Assembly: GCA_002352215.1 (NCBI GenBank)
Contig: DEIB01000038.1
Span: 62,001 to 126,000, forward strand
Source of the DNA: Chthonomonas sp. UBA2785
GTDB taxonomy: Bacteria; Armatimonadota; Fimbriimonadia; Fimbriimonadales; Fimbriimonadaceae
Direction: 5' to 3'
DNA: 64,000 nucleotides
Below, piece by piece: positions 22,368 through 31,552 of the stretch; positions within the stretch are counted from its first letter, which is position 1, and every line of letters begins with the position of its first letter. Position numbers and translations under genes: made by a program. The notes below the pieces were generated by a model. That model was not told the DNA's origin. It worked only from the letters and a program-made list of their open reading frames with translations, and searched no databases.

Positions 22368-23978
22368 ATGAGGAGGATTTTTGGTACCTGCTTGGCGCTA
22401 GGGATGGCGCTAACACAGGGATACGCGCAACAAGCGCCCGCCGCGCCTACGGCCGTGCGGGTGAATTACACTTTCCAAGGCGTTTCGCCGCACGATGGCT
22501 ATCGTGTCGGCAATAACTGCTTCATCCCGGCCGACATGATGCGTCGTTGGGGCTGGGACGTCAACGTTCGCGGCAACGAAACCATCGTTAAGGCGGAGGG
22601 CCGGGAAATCCGGCTGGAAACCCGCACGATCGCGGCGAAGCCGACCGTTGACCTTGGCACGATCACCGAGACCCTCGGTGGCCACACGATGTGGGAGGGC
22701 AATACCTTCCGCGTTCTGAGTGAGATCCGCAACGTAGAAACCACCGCCGAAGGCTTCCGGATTGACGGCACGATGATGGTGCGCATGCGCGCCTTCCGCC
22801 TCGCCGCTCCCGATCGTTTGGTGGTAGACCTCTTCGGCGCGAAGCTCAATTCGCGAGTGAACGAAGAACTGCCGAACCAAGTGCGCGTGGGACAGTTTGC
22901 TCCGGACGTTGTGCGCATTGTGGTGGAAACCCCGCGCATGGCCGAGCAGCCGATTCCTTCCCTGCTTCCTAGCCGCAAGTTTGAAGTGGACCTTGTCCAC
23001 GTGGGCACCAGCCAAATTGCGATCAAGCCCGCCCCCACGGCCCCGGTGACGGCGCCGCCGGCTAACCAAACGCCGGTGGTGGACCCGGTGATCGTCAGCG
23101 AGCCCAAGGTGGTACGCGAAACGGAAACCGACGCGGTTTACACTTTCCAACTTTCCAAAACCATTGATAGCGCGCCGTCGGTGTCGTATGTCAATGCCAA
23201 TACGATTCAGTTGCAATTGGCCAAGGCGCAAACTTTGGTCAGTCGCGAGGGCACCCTGGGCGCTGGCAATTACGTAAGCCGCTACTCCATGCAGAACGCG
23301 GGCAACGGCTTTGTCAACGTGATCCTGGCGACCAAGCGCGCCTATGCGTTCTCGGCTAGCGTGAGCGGCCAGACCGTAACCCTACGACTCATTAAGCCGA
23401 GCGGCTCGAACGGGTCGCTAGCGGGCAAGGTCATCGTCATTGATGCGGGCCACGGTGGCCGCGACCCCGGGGCTACGGCCGCGCAGGTGAATGAAAAGAC
23501 GAACGCCCTCAAGGTGGCGCAGCAAGCGGCCAAGGCCTTGACCGAAGCCGGGGCCAGCGTGATCTTGACTCGAAACGACGACCGGTTTATCCCTCTCACG
23601 GAGCGCTCCGAGATTGCCAACCGAAGCAATGCTGACCTCTTTATCAGCATCCACTTCAATAGCAATACGGTGGCCAATAGCCGCTCGGGCAGCATCATGT
23701 TCCACCACAAGCAAAGCCCCCTCGGCATCTTGCTGGCTAACCTCATGGCGGAAGAGATTGGGAAAGTGAGCGGGCTACCCAACCTGGGCGTGCGAAGCGA
23801 CCAAACGATCTATGATTCGGGATTTGCGGTTCTACGCCTCTCTAAGATGCCCGCTGCGCTCCTTGAGCTCGCGTTTATCAACCACAGTCGGGACCGAAGT
23901 CGGTTGCAACAGCCCGAATTCCACTCCTCCGTAGCCAAAGCGATCACCCTTGCCGTCAAAAGGTACTACCAGCAATGA
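22368..23978 (+). CDS. N-acetylmuramoyl-L-alanine amidase (AMIN + Amidase_3)
   Basis: This secreted peptidoglycan amidase has 536 residues. It has a signal peptide (LALGMALTQGYAQ), an N-terminal copper-amine-oxidase-N-like segment (FIPADMMRRWGWDVNV), AMIN-type repeats (VRMRAFRLAAPDRLVVDLFG) and a C-terminal Amidase_3 domain. The zinc and catalytic residues are visible in DAGHGGRDPG, NEKTNAL, SIHFNSN and LLELAFINH. It cleaves the stem peptide from muramic acid during division. A GGGGG Shine-Dalgarno lies before ATG, with TATTAT further upstream. The downstream GerMN gene overlaps by four bases, a pairing seen in other phyla with similar envelopes. Confidence 0.92.
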   Translation: MRRIFGTCLALGMALTQGYAQQAPAAPTAVRVNYTFQGVSPHDGYRVGNNCFIPADMMRRWGWDVNVRGNETIVKAEGREIRLETRTIAAKPTVDLGTITETLGGHTMWEGNTFRVLSEIRNVETTAEGFRIDGTMMVRMRAFRLAAPDRLVVDLFGAKLNSRVNEELPNQVRVGQFAPDVVRIVVETPRMAEQPIPSLLPSRKFEVDLVHVGTSQIAIKPAPTAPVTAPPANQTPVVDPVIVSEPKVVRETETDAVYTFQLSKTIDSAPSVSYVNANTIQLQLAKAQTLVSREGTLGAGNYVSRYSMQNAGNGFVNVILATKRAYAFSASVSGQTVTLRLIKPSGSNGSLAGKVIVIDAGHGGRDPGATAAQVNEKTNALKVAQQAAKALTEAGASVILTRNDDRFIPLTERSEIANRSNADLFISIHFNSNTVANSRSGSIMFHHKQSPLGILLANLMAEEIGKVSGLPNLGVRSDQTIYDSGFAVLRLSKMPAALLELAFINHSRDRSRLQQPEFHSSVAKAITLAVKRYYQQ

Positions 23979-24529
23979 GCGAAACTAAAAATTCAGCCTC
24001 CAAGAAGGCTCCGATTCTTGTCTTAGGTCTGGCGGCGGCTTGCTTCGGGGCCCTCGCTTGGTACATCACCAGTCGTCCGGTGACGCCGATCACCCACACC
24101 GATCCGGTCGTGACGAACAACGTGCCGACGGATGAGGAAGATGCCCCCAAGGGCGGTGAAGTCACGACGCTCACTCCGACCTACACGGGAGGAGAGTTCG
24201 GCACCAAGCCCGGGACGAAGGAAACCCCGAAGGGTGAAGACCCGATGGTTTTTGCGCTTAACGACTACCTAGACAAGGTGCCGGCCGTTCCGAAGGAGGC
24301 TGATGTCCTGAGTGTCAGTGTCAAAGAAGGCATTGCCACCGTGGACTTCAATGACAAGATCTACGCGGGTTACGGCGCGGAGGATGAGCAGATCATCGTT
24401 CGTGGCCTGCTGCGCGTCATGGCACAATTCCCTGAGGTCAAGAGCGTGACGTTCACCACAAGCGGGCAACCGCTCGATTCGCTTGGGGCTATTGATCTGA
24501 GCTCGCCGCAGCCGGTCGAGAAGTCCTGA
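23975..24529 (+). CDS. GerMN-domain membrane protein
   Basis: This 184-residue protein has one N-terminal transmembrane helix (APILVLGLAAACFGALAWYI), an acidic/proline-rich linker and a C-terminal GerMN domain. The domain shows VSVKEGIATVDFNDKI, EDEQIIVRGLLRVMAQFPEV and KSVTFTTSGQPL. GerMN domains are extracytoplasmic modules first known from the spore germination protein GerM, where they act on or near cell wall. The ATG overlaps the amidase stop (ATGA), implying coupled translation and joint work in peptidoglycan remodelling. The 3' end overlaps the convergent PAP2 gene by 41 bases. Confidence 0.88.
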   Translation: MSETKNSASKKAPILVLGLAAACFGALAWYITSRPVTPITHTDPVVTNNVPTDEEDAPKGGEVTTLTPTYTGGEFGTKPGTKETPKGEDPMVFALNDYLDKVPAVPKEADVLSVSVKEGIATVDFNDKIYAGYGAEDEQIIVRGLLRVMAQFPEVKSVTFTTSGQPLDSLGAIDLSSPQPVEKS

Positions 24530-25094
24530 CCTTTACCCAGTGTGCGTGGGTGGTACCAATCACCCACGCCACAAACGCTCCGCACACCCACCCGAGCAAG
24601 ACCTGACCCGGGTAATGCACGCCGTTATAGATGCGGCTGATGCCGGTCACGAGGCTCACGAAGAGCCACACCCAACCCCACGGAGACTTGCCAAGTAGCA
24701 AGCTCACCGCCACTGCCATGGTGTTAGCCGCATGGGCACTGGCAGTCCCCGAGCTCGCCGTGTGAGGCACCCGCAGGATCAACTCGGGGTCCAGCTTCAT
24801 GGCTAACTCCCGTGCCATCCCACCATCTAGCGCCCGCGCCACCACGGCACAAGGCCGATCCATCGGAAACCCAAATTTGATCGCATCCGTGAGGGCGTTA
24901 GCCACCGGAAACGCCGCCAACCCGCGCAAAGTGGCCACCCGGGTGGCCTTGTTCCAGATCAGATAGATGGCGAGACCTAGGAACAGCCCGCGCACCCCCC
25001 ACTGCTTGTTTCCTTCGCTAAAAAACCAGAAAAATGGCTCCCACTCTGATGGCCAGTGGTTGACCCACCGAAAGATCATGTGGTCGATGCCCAT
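24489..25094 (-). CDS. PAP2-family membrane phosphatase-like protein
   Basis: The 201-residue polytopic membrane protein carries the three PAP2 phosphatase motifs in modified form: KFGFPMDRP (K-x6-RP), TASAHAAN in place of PSGH, and SRIYNGVHYPGQV in place of SR-x5-H-x3-D. The last motif has Gln where the catalytic Asp is normal. Hydrophobic helices flank the motifs. Family members dephosphorylate lipid phosphates such as undecaprenyl pyrophosphate; the Asp substitution makes activity uncertain. A TACGCT box seven bases upstream supports the ATG at 25094. Confidence 0.8.
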   Translation of the reverse strand: MGIDHMIFRWVNHWPSEWEPFFWFFSEGNKQWGVRGLFLGLAIYLIWNKATRVATLRGLAAFPVANALTDAIKFGFPMDRPCAVVARALDGGMARELAMKLDPELILRVPHTASSGTASAHAANTMAVAVSLLLGKSPWGWVWLFVSLVTGISRIYNGVHYPGQVLLGWVCGAFVAWVIGTTHAHWVKVRTSRPAAASSDQ

Positions 25095-25101
25095 TCCCCT
25101 T

Positions 25102-25107
25102 AGCGTA
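25102..25107 (-). promoter_or_regulatory. Leaderless-type -10 box of the PAP2 gene
   Basis: TACGCT on the minus strand is seven bases before the ATG at 25094. Confidence 0.4.
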
Positions 25108-25139
25108 CCAGTGCGGTTTCAGGTAAACCCGACCCGCTG

Positions 25140-26861
25140 ATGAGCGAACGTCGAGTGGCCATGGTCATGGCTTCCCTTGCGGGGGCCACAATGGGAGCCC
25201 CGCACGTTCGGCGTCACGAGTTTGTGCCGCTTACGGGTTACGAACCCGTGCCGTTCCGCATGGCCCCGGCGGGCCACCAAGACCTCTCGGTTCTATGGGC
25301 CTATCACCTACGGCAGGCCCGCTCACACACCAACCTCAGCGGCACCTATCGCGCGCACTGGAATTCGGCGGAACGCGGGGACGCTTATGCGCTGGCCAAC
25401 TTGGGAGCCGGCCTTGGTTTGCCCTTAAGTGGCCAATTCGGCAACCCCGCTAGCCATCGGGCGACAGGCCTCGCGCGCGCCCTCTTCTGGGGCATTCGCG
25501 GAATGGGTATGCCTGACCTCGCGGCCACCTGGGCGGCCACGGACATCAGTGTTGACCACGCCGGAGACTCGATCTGGGTGGCAAATTGGATTGGTGCGGC
25601 GGCCGCAATTGCGGCGAGTGAACAGGCCAGTTGGGGCGCCTTGCTGGGGCTGATCCCTAAGTACGTTCCGTCGGGCCATCCCGCCCTGGCCCGAGTACCT
25701 GAGGTGTTGGGGGCCGGTCTCAGTCAGCCGGCGAGCCTTCCGGGTTTGATTCCGCAAGATTTCAGTCCCGCCGCTCGGGCCTTTCTCTATGTTCTTGCCG
25801 CTCTTTCCGGCAGTCAACAGCAAGCATCGCGCGGCATGATCCTCGCCGCCAGCCTCGGCCATGCCGCCAGCGATACCGCGGCCATTGCCGCCGCGCTCGG
25901 TGCGGGGATTTTCGGACCTTTAGAGCCAGAATGGACGGGACCGCTGGGGCAGAGCTACGTCGCCACGGGCTTCTTACAGGATCTCGATCCGCCGGCAACC
26001 ATCTCAGACTATTGCGATCTCTTCACGGGCAAGCTTCCCGAGGCGCGTACGCTCAACTTACACTCCCCTTCCGCTTACGCCGAAGTTGGACCATTTCAGC
26101 TCCACGTTCAGTATCCGCATGGCCCCGTGTTTCGTGATGGACGGAGTGCCGAGGTGGACTTGACTTTGCTCAATCGCGAGAGCACGCCCATCCGAGTCTC
26201 GCCCGAGTGGGTGGTCGGAGCAGGTTTGCAGGTGGAGTCCAACGCCGTTAGTGAGGTTATGGCCCCCGGGGCGTCCTGGACCGCGCATGCACGCATCACT
26301 TCCGGGGATATCGTGGATCGCGACCAAGTCGTAGAACTCCGCACCGAAGGTTTACGCCTCAGCCTTCCCCTCTTGGCGACGGGATCGTGGTCCATCATCG
26401 GCCCGTATCCGAACCAGAATGACGCCGGAATGGGGCAAGCCTACGCACCGGAATCTGGATACGATGCCGAGTTGAAGGACACCGGACGAGCGGACCTCCC
26501 CGTGGCCTGGTCCGCTTTCACGCCCGATGGGCCTGAGCTGAACCTTGACCCTCAATTCCGAGGAGCCCCCGGGGTGATTTACGCGTTCTCCGAAGCCACA
26601 TTGCCCGCAGGCAAGACTTATCGCTTGCGCATCGAATCTGGCGTACCCGCCCGCTGCTGGCTGAATGATGGTCCCGCGCAAGACATCAGCGCCTTGGAGC
26701 CCTGCGAGATTGGGTTAACGGGCCATGGTCCGTTCCGAATCATGCTCAAGGTCCGTCGCCAACGCGAAGATATGGCTCCCATCTTGGTGGCATTTTTCGA
26801 CCAGGAAGGTCACCTCGTGCGTCCGGCAAGACTAGCGCCGGTTGCGAACGTAGAAAGTTAA
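25140..26861 (+). CDS. Degenerate ADP-ribosylglycohydrolase-fold protein with C-terminal beta domain
   Basis: Residues 1-300 of 573 follow the ADP-ribosylglycohydrolase (ARH/DraG) pattern. RRVAMVMASLAGATMGAP matches the opening helix, MPDLAATWAATDISVDHAGD matches the A-x-x-D-x-x-x-S-H region, and LGHAASDTAAIAAALGAGIF matches the GGDSDT-IAAIAGA block. Key metal-binding acids are changed: the opening GDALG is GATMG, the TDDT position appears as QDLS, and GGDSDT is HAASDT. Residues 310-573 are beta-rich, without a domain I can name. It is likely a pseudoenzyme or an altered binding protein. The stop TAA abuts the GTG of the next gene. Confidence 0.6.
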   Translation: MSERRVAMVMASLAGATMGAPHVRRHEFVPLTGYEPVPFRMAPAGHQDLSVLWAYHLRQARSHTNLSGTYRAHWNSAERGDAYALANLGAGLGLPLSGQFGNPASHRATGLARALFWGIRGMGMPDLAATWAATDISVDHAGDSIWVANWIGAAAAIAASEQASWGALLGLIPKYVPSGHPALARVPEVLGAGLSQPASLPGLIPQDFSPAARAFLYVLAALSGSQQQASRGMILAASLGHAASDTAAIAAALGAGIFGPLEPEWTGPLGQSYVATGFLQDLDPPATISDYCDLFTGKLPEARTLNLHSPSAYAEVGPFQLHVQYPHGPVFRDGRSAEVDLTLLNRESTPIRVSPEWVVGAGLQVESNAVSEVMAPGASWTAHARITSGDIVDRDQVVELRTEGLRLSLPLLATGSWSIIGPYPNQNDAGMGQAYAPESGYDAELKDTGRADLPVAWSAFTPDGPELNLDPQFRGAPGVIYAFSEATLPAGKTYRLRIESGVPARCWLNDGPAQDISALEPCEIGLTGHGPFRIMLKVRRQREDMAPILVAFFDQEGHLVRPARLAPVANVES

Positions 26862-27173
26862 GTGCTGGCTTGGTCTCGCACCCTAAGTCGCTGCTTGTGG
26901 TGGCATATGTTGCGCTTTATGCGCCGCCCCGGGGTGCATAAACTCCAACGCCGCGCCAGCCATCTGAACCCGCGCACACGGGAACACTTCCGCCGCCAGG
27001 AGCAGTTCGCCCGGCGCTACGGCTTGCGCATCCTGCACGCGGTGATCTTTCTGGCCATGGTGGCCATTGTGTTTCAGTTCCTCCTCGCGCTATTTCTCTG
27101 GGGAGACAGCGAGGGTTGGCTGCGTCTGCCGCGCCCGGACGATATCCCACGCCCGCCGGTGGAGAGCCGGTAA
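26862..27173 (+). CDS. Small single-pass membrane protein of unknown function
   Basis: The 103-residue frame begins at GTG immediately after the previous stop codon. The N-terminal part is very basic (RRPGVHKLQRRASHLNPRTR). One transmembrane helix follows (about 57-78, ILHAVIFLAMVAIVFQFLLA), and the tail is PRPDDIPRPPVESR. A later in-frame ATG at 26907 is a possible start. I do not recognise it. The last 84 bases overlap the convergent mutY gene. Co-transcription with the ARH-like gene is probable. Confidence 0.5.
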   Translation: MLAWSRTLSRCLWWHMLRFMRRPGVHKLQRRASHLNPRTREHFRRQEQFARRYGLRILHAVIFLAMVAIVFQFLLALFLWGDSEGWLRLPRPDDIPRPPVESR

Positions 27174-28067
27174 GGCGAGGGCTTTGAATTCTTCCGGCGC
27201 AAACCACTCCACTTCCCCATCCAGTCGGTCCACTTGGAGCACGCGCACCGTCAGGCGATGCCGGGTCACCACAAATGGAAACCTCCCCAACTCCTCGCCT
27301 GAGCTCGCCAGAGCAGGCGGAAACCCATAGAGTCCGGCCCACCATCCGCCTTCGGGATAGCGAATCAACGCATATCGGCCCGCTTGCTCGCAGACCGCCA
27401 AGGGCAGGTCCATTTCTCGCATTTCCGGCCTCACTTTGGGGGCCGGATAGAGACTCACCTCGCCCTGCGTGCCCCGGCAGATAGCTTGCCAAGGGCAAAG
27501 GTGGCAGAGCGGCGTACGCGGGCGGCAGACCGTGGCCCCGAGTTCCATGAGCGCCTGGTTCCAATCCCCCGGGCGCTGATTGGGGACGGAGTTCTCCGCC
27601 CACGCCCAAGCTCGCTTGGATAAAGCCGGAGGCGGAGTGGGGTCGGCCATTAGCCGCGCATAAACACGCTCCACGTTGCCATCCACTAGGGGTTCGGGCA
27701 GGTCGAAGGCGATAGAAAGCACCGCCCCCGCCGTATAAGGGCCGATGCCCGGCACCGCCCGCATCGTTTTGCGGTCTTGGGGCCAGCCGTTCAGCGCAAT
27801 CTCCTTGGCCGCTTGGTGCAGCAGGCGCGCCCGTCGGTAATAGCCCAAACCCTGCCAGGCGTGAAGCACGTCATCCAGCTCTGCATCGGCCAGGGCTTCG
27901 ATGGTGGGAAACCGCTCCATCCAGCGGCGGTACGGCTCAATCACCGAGGCCACTACGGTTTGCTGGAGCATCAGTTCGCTCACCAGCACGCGATAAGGAT
28001 CGCGGGATTCGCGCCAGGGCAAATCCCGCTTGTGCTGGTCGTACCAGTCCAGAAGTTCCTTATGCAC
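27090..28067 (-). CDS. mutY: A/G-specific adenine DNA glycosylase
   Basis: MutY removes adenine mispaired with 8-oxoguanine. The 325 residues contain the helix-hairpin-helix VPGIGPYTAGAVLSIAF, the catalytic Asp in LVDGNVERVYAR, LMLQQTVV near the N terminus and the iron-sulfur cysteines CRPRTPLCHLCPWQAIC (C-x6-C-x2-C-x5-C). A C-terminal NUDIX-like MutT domain follows (WWAGLYGFPP). The start overlaps the end of pyrF by eight bases, so the two genes form an operon. Confidence 0.95.
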   Translation of the reverse strand: MHKELLDWYDQHKRDLPWRESRDPYRVLVSELMLQQTVVASVIEPYRRWMERFPTIEALADAELDDVLHAWQGLGYYRRARLLHQAAKEIALNGWPQDRKTMRAVPGIGPYTAGAVLSIAFDLPEPLVDGNVERVYARLMADPTPPPALSKRAWAWAENSVPNQRPGDWNQALMELGATVCRPRTPLCHLCPWQAICRGTQGEVSLYPAPKVRPEMREMDLPLAVCEQAGRYALIRYPEGGWWAGLYGFPPALASSGEELGRFPFVVTRHRLTVRVLQVDRLDGEVEWFAPEEFKALALPALHRRAWDIVRARQTQPTLAVSPEK

Positions 28068-28764
28068 CGACGGGATCGAGGCCGAGTTGCTGGAGAGCGG
28101 CGACCGGATCGGACTTTGACGTCAATGCCCGGCCAATGACCAGATAATCGGCAGAATCCGCGAGCGCGGTTTGCGCGTCGCCGACCCGGACTTGGTCGTG
28201 CACGTCCCCTACGCTTCCCCGGATGCCCGGCGTCACCAAAACCTTGTGCCCCACGATCGGGCGGAGTACTTTGAGTTCGTGGGCGGAACAGACCACCCCG
28301 TCTAAGCCGAGTTCGACTCCCCGCTGCGAGAGGTGCGCCATTTGCTCGGGCAGGGTGCGATTGACGCCCATGAAGCCCTGGAGCGTGGCTTCATCAAGCG
28401 AAGTCAGCACGGAGACGCCCACCAAGAGGGGGCTCTGCTCCTCGGGGTACATGGCGGCTTCTTCCACCGCCGCCGAGATCATCGCGGGGCCACCACTCAG
28501 GTGGAGCGTGAGCATCCACACCCCATGCTTGGCGGCTTCGCGCACCGCGAGTGCCACGGAGTTCGGAATGTCGTGGAACTTGAGATCAAGGAAGATGCGC
28601 TCGGCCCCGTGTTCGCGCAGAATGTCTACCACGCGCAGGCCGTTGGGCATCGTCAGGCCGTGGCCGATCTTGAACGCCCCTACATAAGGCGCAAAGCGGT
28701 GGACCAGGTCAATGGCTTCGTCAAGGTCGCCAGTATCAAGAGCGCAGATAATACGACGGTCCAT
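28060..28764 (-). CDS. pyrF: Orotidine-5'-phosphate decarboxylase
   Basis: This enzyme catalyses the last step of UMP synthesis. The 234-residue protein starts MDRRIICALDTGDLDEA and contains the active-site block FLDLKFHDIPNS with the D-x-K-x-x-D arrangement, VLVTPGIRG and YLVIGRALT at the phosphate site. The longer frame to 28860 is rejected because it runs antisense into the divergent aldehyde dehydrogenase gene. TACACT six bases before ATG 28764 supports the start. It is co-transcribed with mutY, an unusual pairing. Confidence 0.95.
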   Translation of the reverse strand: MDRRIICALDTGDLDEAIDLVHRFAPYVGAFKIGHGLTMPNGLRVVDILREHGAERIFLDLKFHDIPNSVALAVREAAKHGVWMLTLHLSGGPAMISAAVEEAAMYPEEQSPLLVGVSVLTSLDEATLQGFMGVNRTLPEQMAHLSQRGVELGLDGVVCSAHELKVLRPIVGHKVLVTPGIRGSVGDVHDQVRVGDAQTALADSADYLVIGRALTSKSDPVAALQQLGLDPVGA

Positions 28765-28770
28765 ACCCTT

Positions 28771-28776
28771 AGTGTA
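28771..28776 (-). promoter_or_regulatory. Leaderless-type -10 box of pyrF-mutY
   Basis: TACACT on the minus strand is six bases before the pyrF ATG at 28764. Confidence 0.45.
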
Positions 28777-28803
28777 ACCGCGCTTAAGGGGTGAAATGAG
28801 CAA

Positions 28804-30236
28804 ATGATTCACCGCGAGCTCCTTTTGAATGGAGTTTTCCTCGGCGGACCCTGCGACCAAGGGATCGGGAAGGAGATTGCGGTGAGCCCCTGGGATGGCC
28901 GCCGCATCGGCACCTTTGCCGAAGGCGGTTGGGCGGAGATGGATGCCGCCCTGGACTGCGCCACCCAGGCCTTTGAAGTGTTTCGCAAGACATCCATGGC
29001 CGAGCGGGGCGACTTGCTTGCACGCATCAGCGAAGCCGTCACGGAGCGCGAGGATGAACTGGCAGAGCTCTTAGTGCTGGAGGTCGGCAAGCCCATCACG
29101 GCCGCCCGCGCCGAGGTGAAGCGCACTGCTCTCACCTTTGGGCTGGCCGCGGACCTCGCCCGCTCATGGGAGCCTGAAAGCGTCGATCTTAGCTACGATC
29201 CTCGTGGAAGCAACTACCGGGCCGAGGTGCGCCGTCGCCCCGTCGGGCCGGTGCTGGCTATCGTGCCCTGGAATTGGCCCTATAACCTCGCTGCCCACAA
29301 GATTGCCCCCGCCCTGCTGGCGGGTTGCCCGGTGGTTCTGAAGCCCAGTACGGCGGCCGCTTTGTGCACGCTCAGCCTGGCTCGCCTGATTCACGAGTGT
29401 GGGTGCCCGGCGGGAGTGGTGAACGCGATTGCCTGCCCCAATGCCATTGCGGAAAAGGCCGTGCGCGACCCCCGGGCGAAGTTTGTGAGCTTCACGGGCA
29501 GCGAGGCTGTGGGCTGGCGGATCAAGGAGTTGGTGCCGGACCGCAAGGTGTCCCTTGAACTCGGTGGCGACGCCAGCGCGGTGATCTGCGAGGATGCAGA
29601 CTTGGACTTGGCCCTGCCGCTGGTGCTGAACGGGGCGTACGCCTACGCCGGGCAGATCTGCATTAGCGTGCAGCACCTGCGCGTGCATGAGTCGCGGGTG
29701 GATGAAGTGGTGGCGCGGCTAGTGCCGATGATTGAGAACCTGGGATGTGGAGACCCGGCGCTGGAGAGCACGGTGGTCGGGCCAGTGATCAATAGAGACG
29801 CCGTGGACAAAATTGAAGCGGTATTGGCCTCGGCGGTGGCCGGAGGAGCCAGGATTTTGGCCGGGGGCGAGCGCACCGGCAACGTGATTTCGCCCACCCT
29901 CATTGCAGATGTTCCTTCGGGCCACACCCTCACTTGTGACGAGGTGTTCGGCCCCGTCCTCACTCTCAGCACGTTTGCCAATGATGCCGAGGCGATGGAT
30001 CAGGTTAACAGCGGGCGATTTGGGCTGCAGGCGGGGGTGTTTACCATTTCGCCAGACCGAGCCGAGCTCTTCATCGAGAATCTCGAAGTCGGGGGGATTG
30101 TGATCAACGACGTCCCCACTGTGCGGTTTGACGCCATGCCCTACGGCGGGGTCAAGCGTAGTGGCTTCGGGCGCGAGGGCGTCCGCTACACTTACGAAGA
30201 GATGACCGAACCCTTGGCGGTCGTTACCCGCCAGGT

Positions 30237-30240
<4 letters not shown>
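28804..30240 (+). CDS. NAD(P)-dependent aldehyde dehydrogenase
   Basis: The 478-residue protein has the ALDH superfamily layout: the cofactor-binding segment IVPWNWPYNLAAHKIAPAL, VLKPSTAAA, FTGSEAVGWRI, the general base in SLELGGDA and the catalytic cysteine in YAGQICISVQ. The ending PYGGVKRSGFGREG is also typical. The overall pattern resembles succinate-semialdehyde or broad-range aldehyde dehydrogenases; substrate cannot be fixed from sequence. It is divergent from pyrF. Its stop overlaps the convergent ABC ATPase stop by four bases. Confidence 0.9.
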
Positions 30241-31373
<1,133 letters not shown>

Positions 31374-31422
31374 TGTGGTTCACCCAGTACGGCACACCCG
31401 CCCTTGCGCATGCCGGCTCATG

Positions 31423-31428
31423 ATTATA
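31423..31428 (-). promoter_or_regulatory. -10 element upstream of the ABC ATPase gene
   Basis: A perfect TATAAT on the minus strand lies 49 bases before the start at 31373. No convincing -35 hexamer is seen. Confidence 0.4.
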
Positions 31429-31539
31429 TCCAACCCACGATCCGAATCGTTTCGTATTCACGGCCCCTATTCCGGGCTCTCACCGGGTCTGGCCGCAATT
31501 CTTTCGGTTGAACCGAAGCGGAAGACCGCGCGTTCCGTT

Positions 31540-31545
31540 CATAAT
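31540..31545 (+). promoter_or_regulatory. Leaderless-type -10 box of the GlmL-like gene
   Basis: CATAAT lies seven bases before ATG 31553, favouring that start over ATG 31544, which the box overlaps. Confidence 0.4.
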
Positions 31546-31552
31546 GCAGGGC

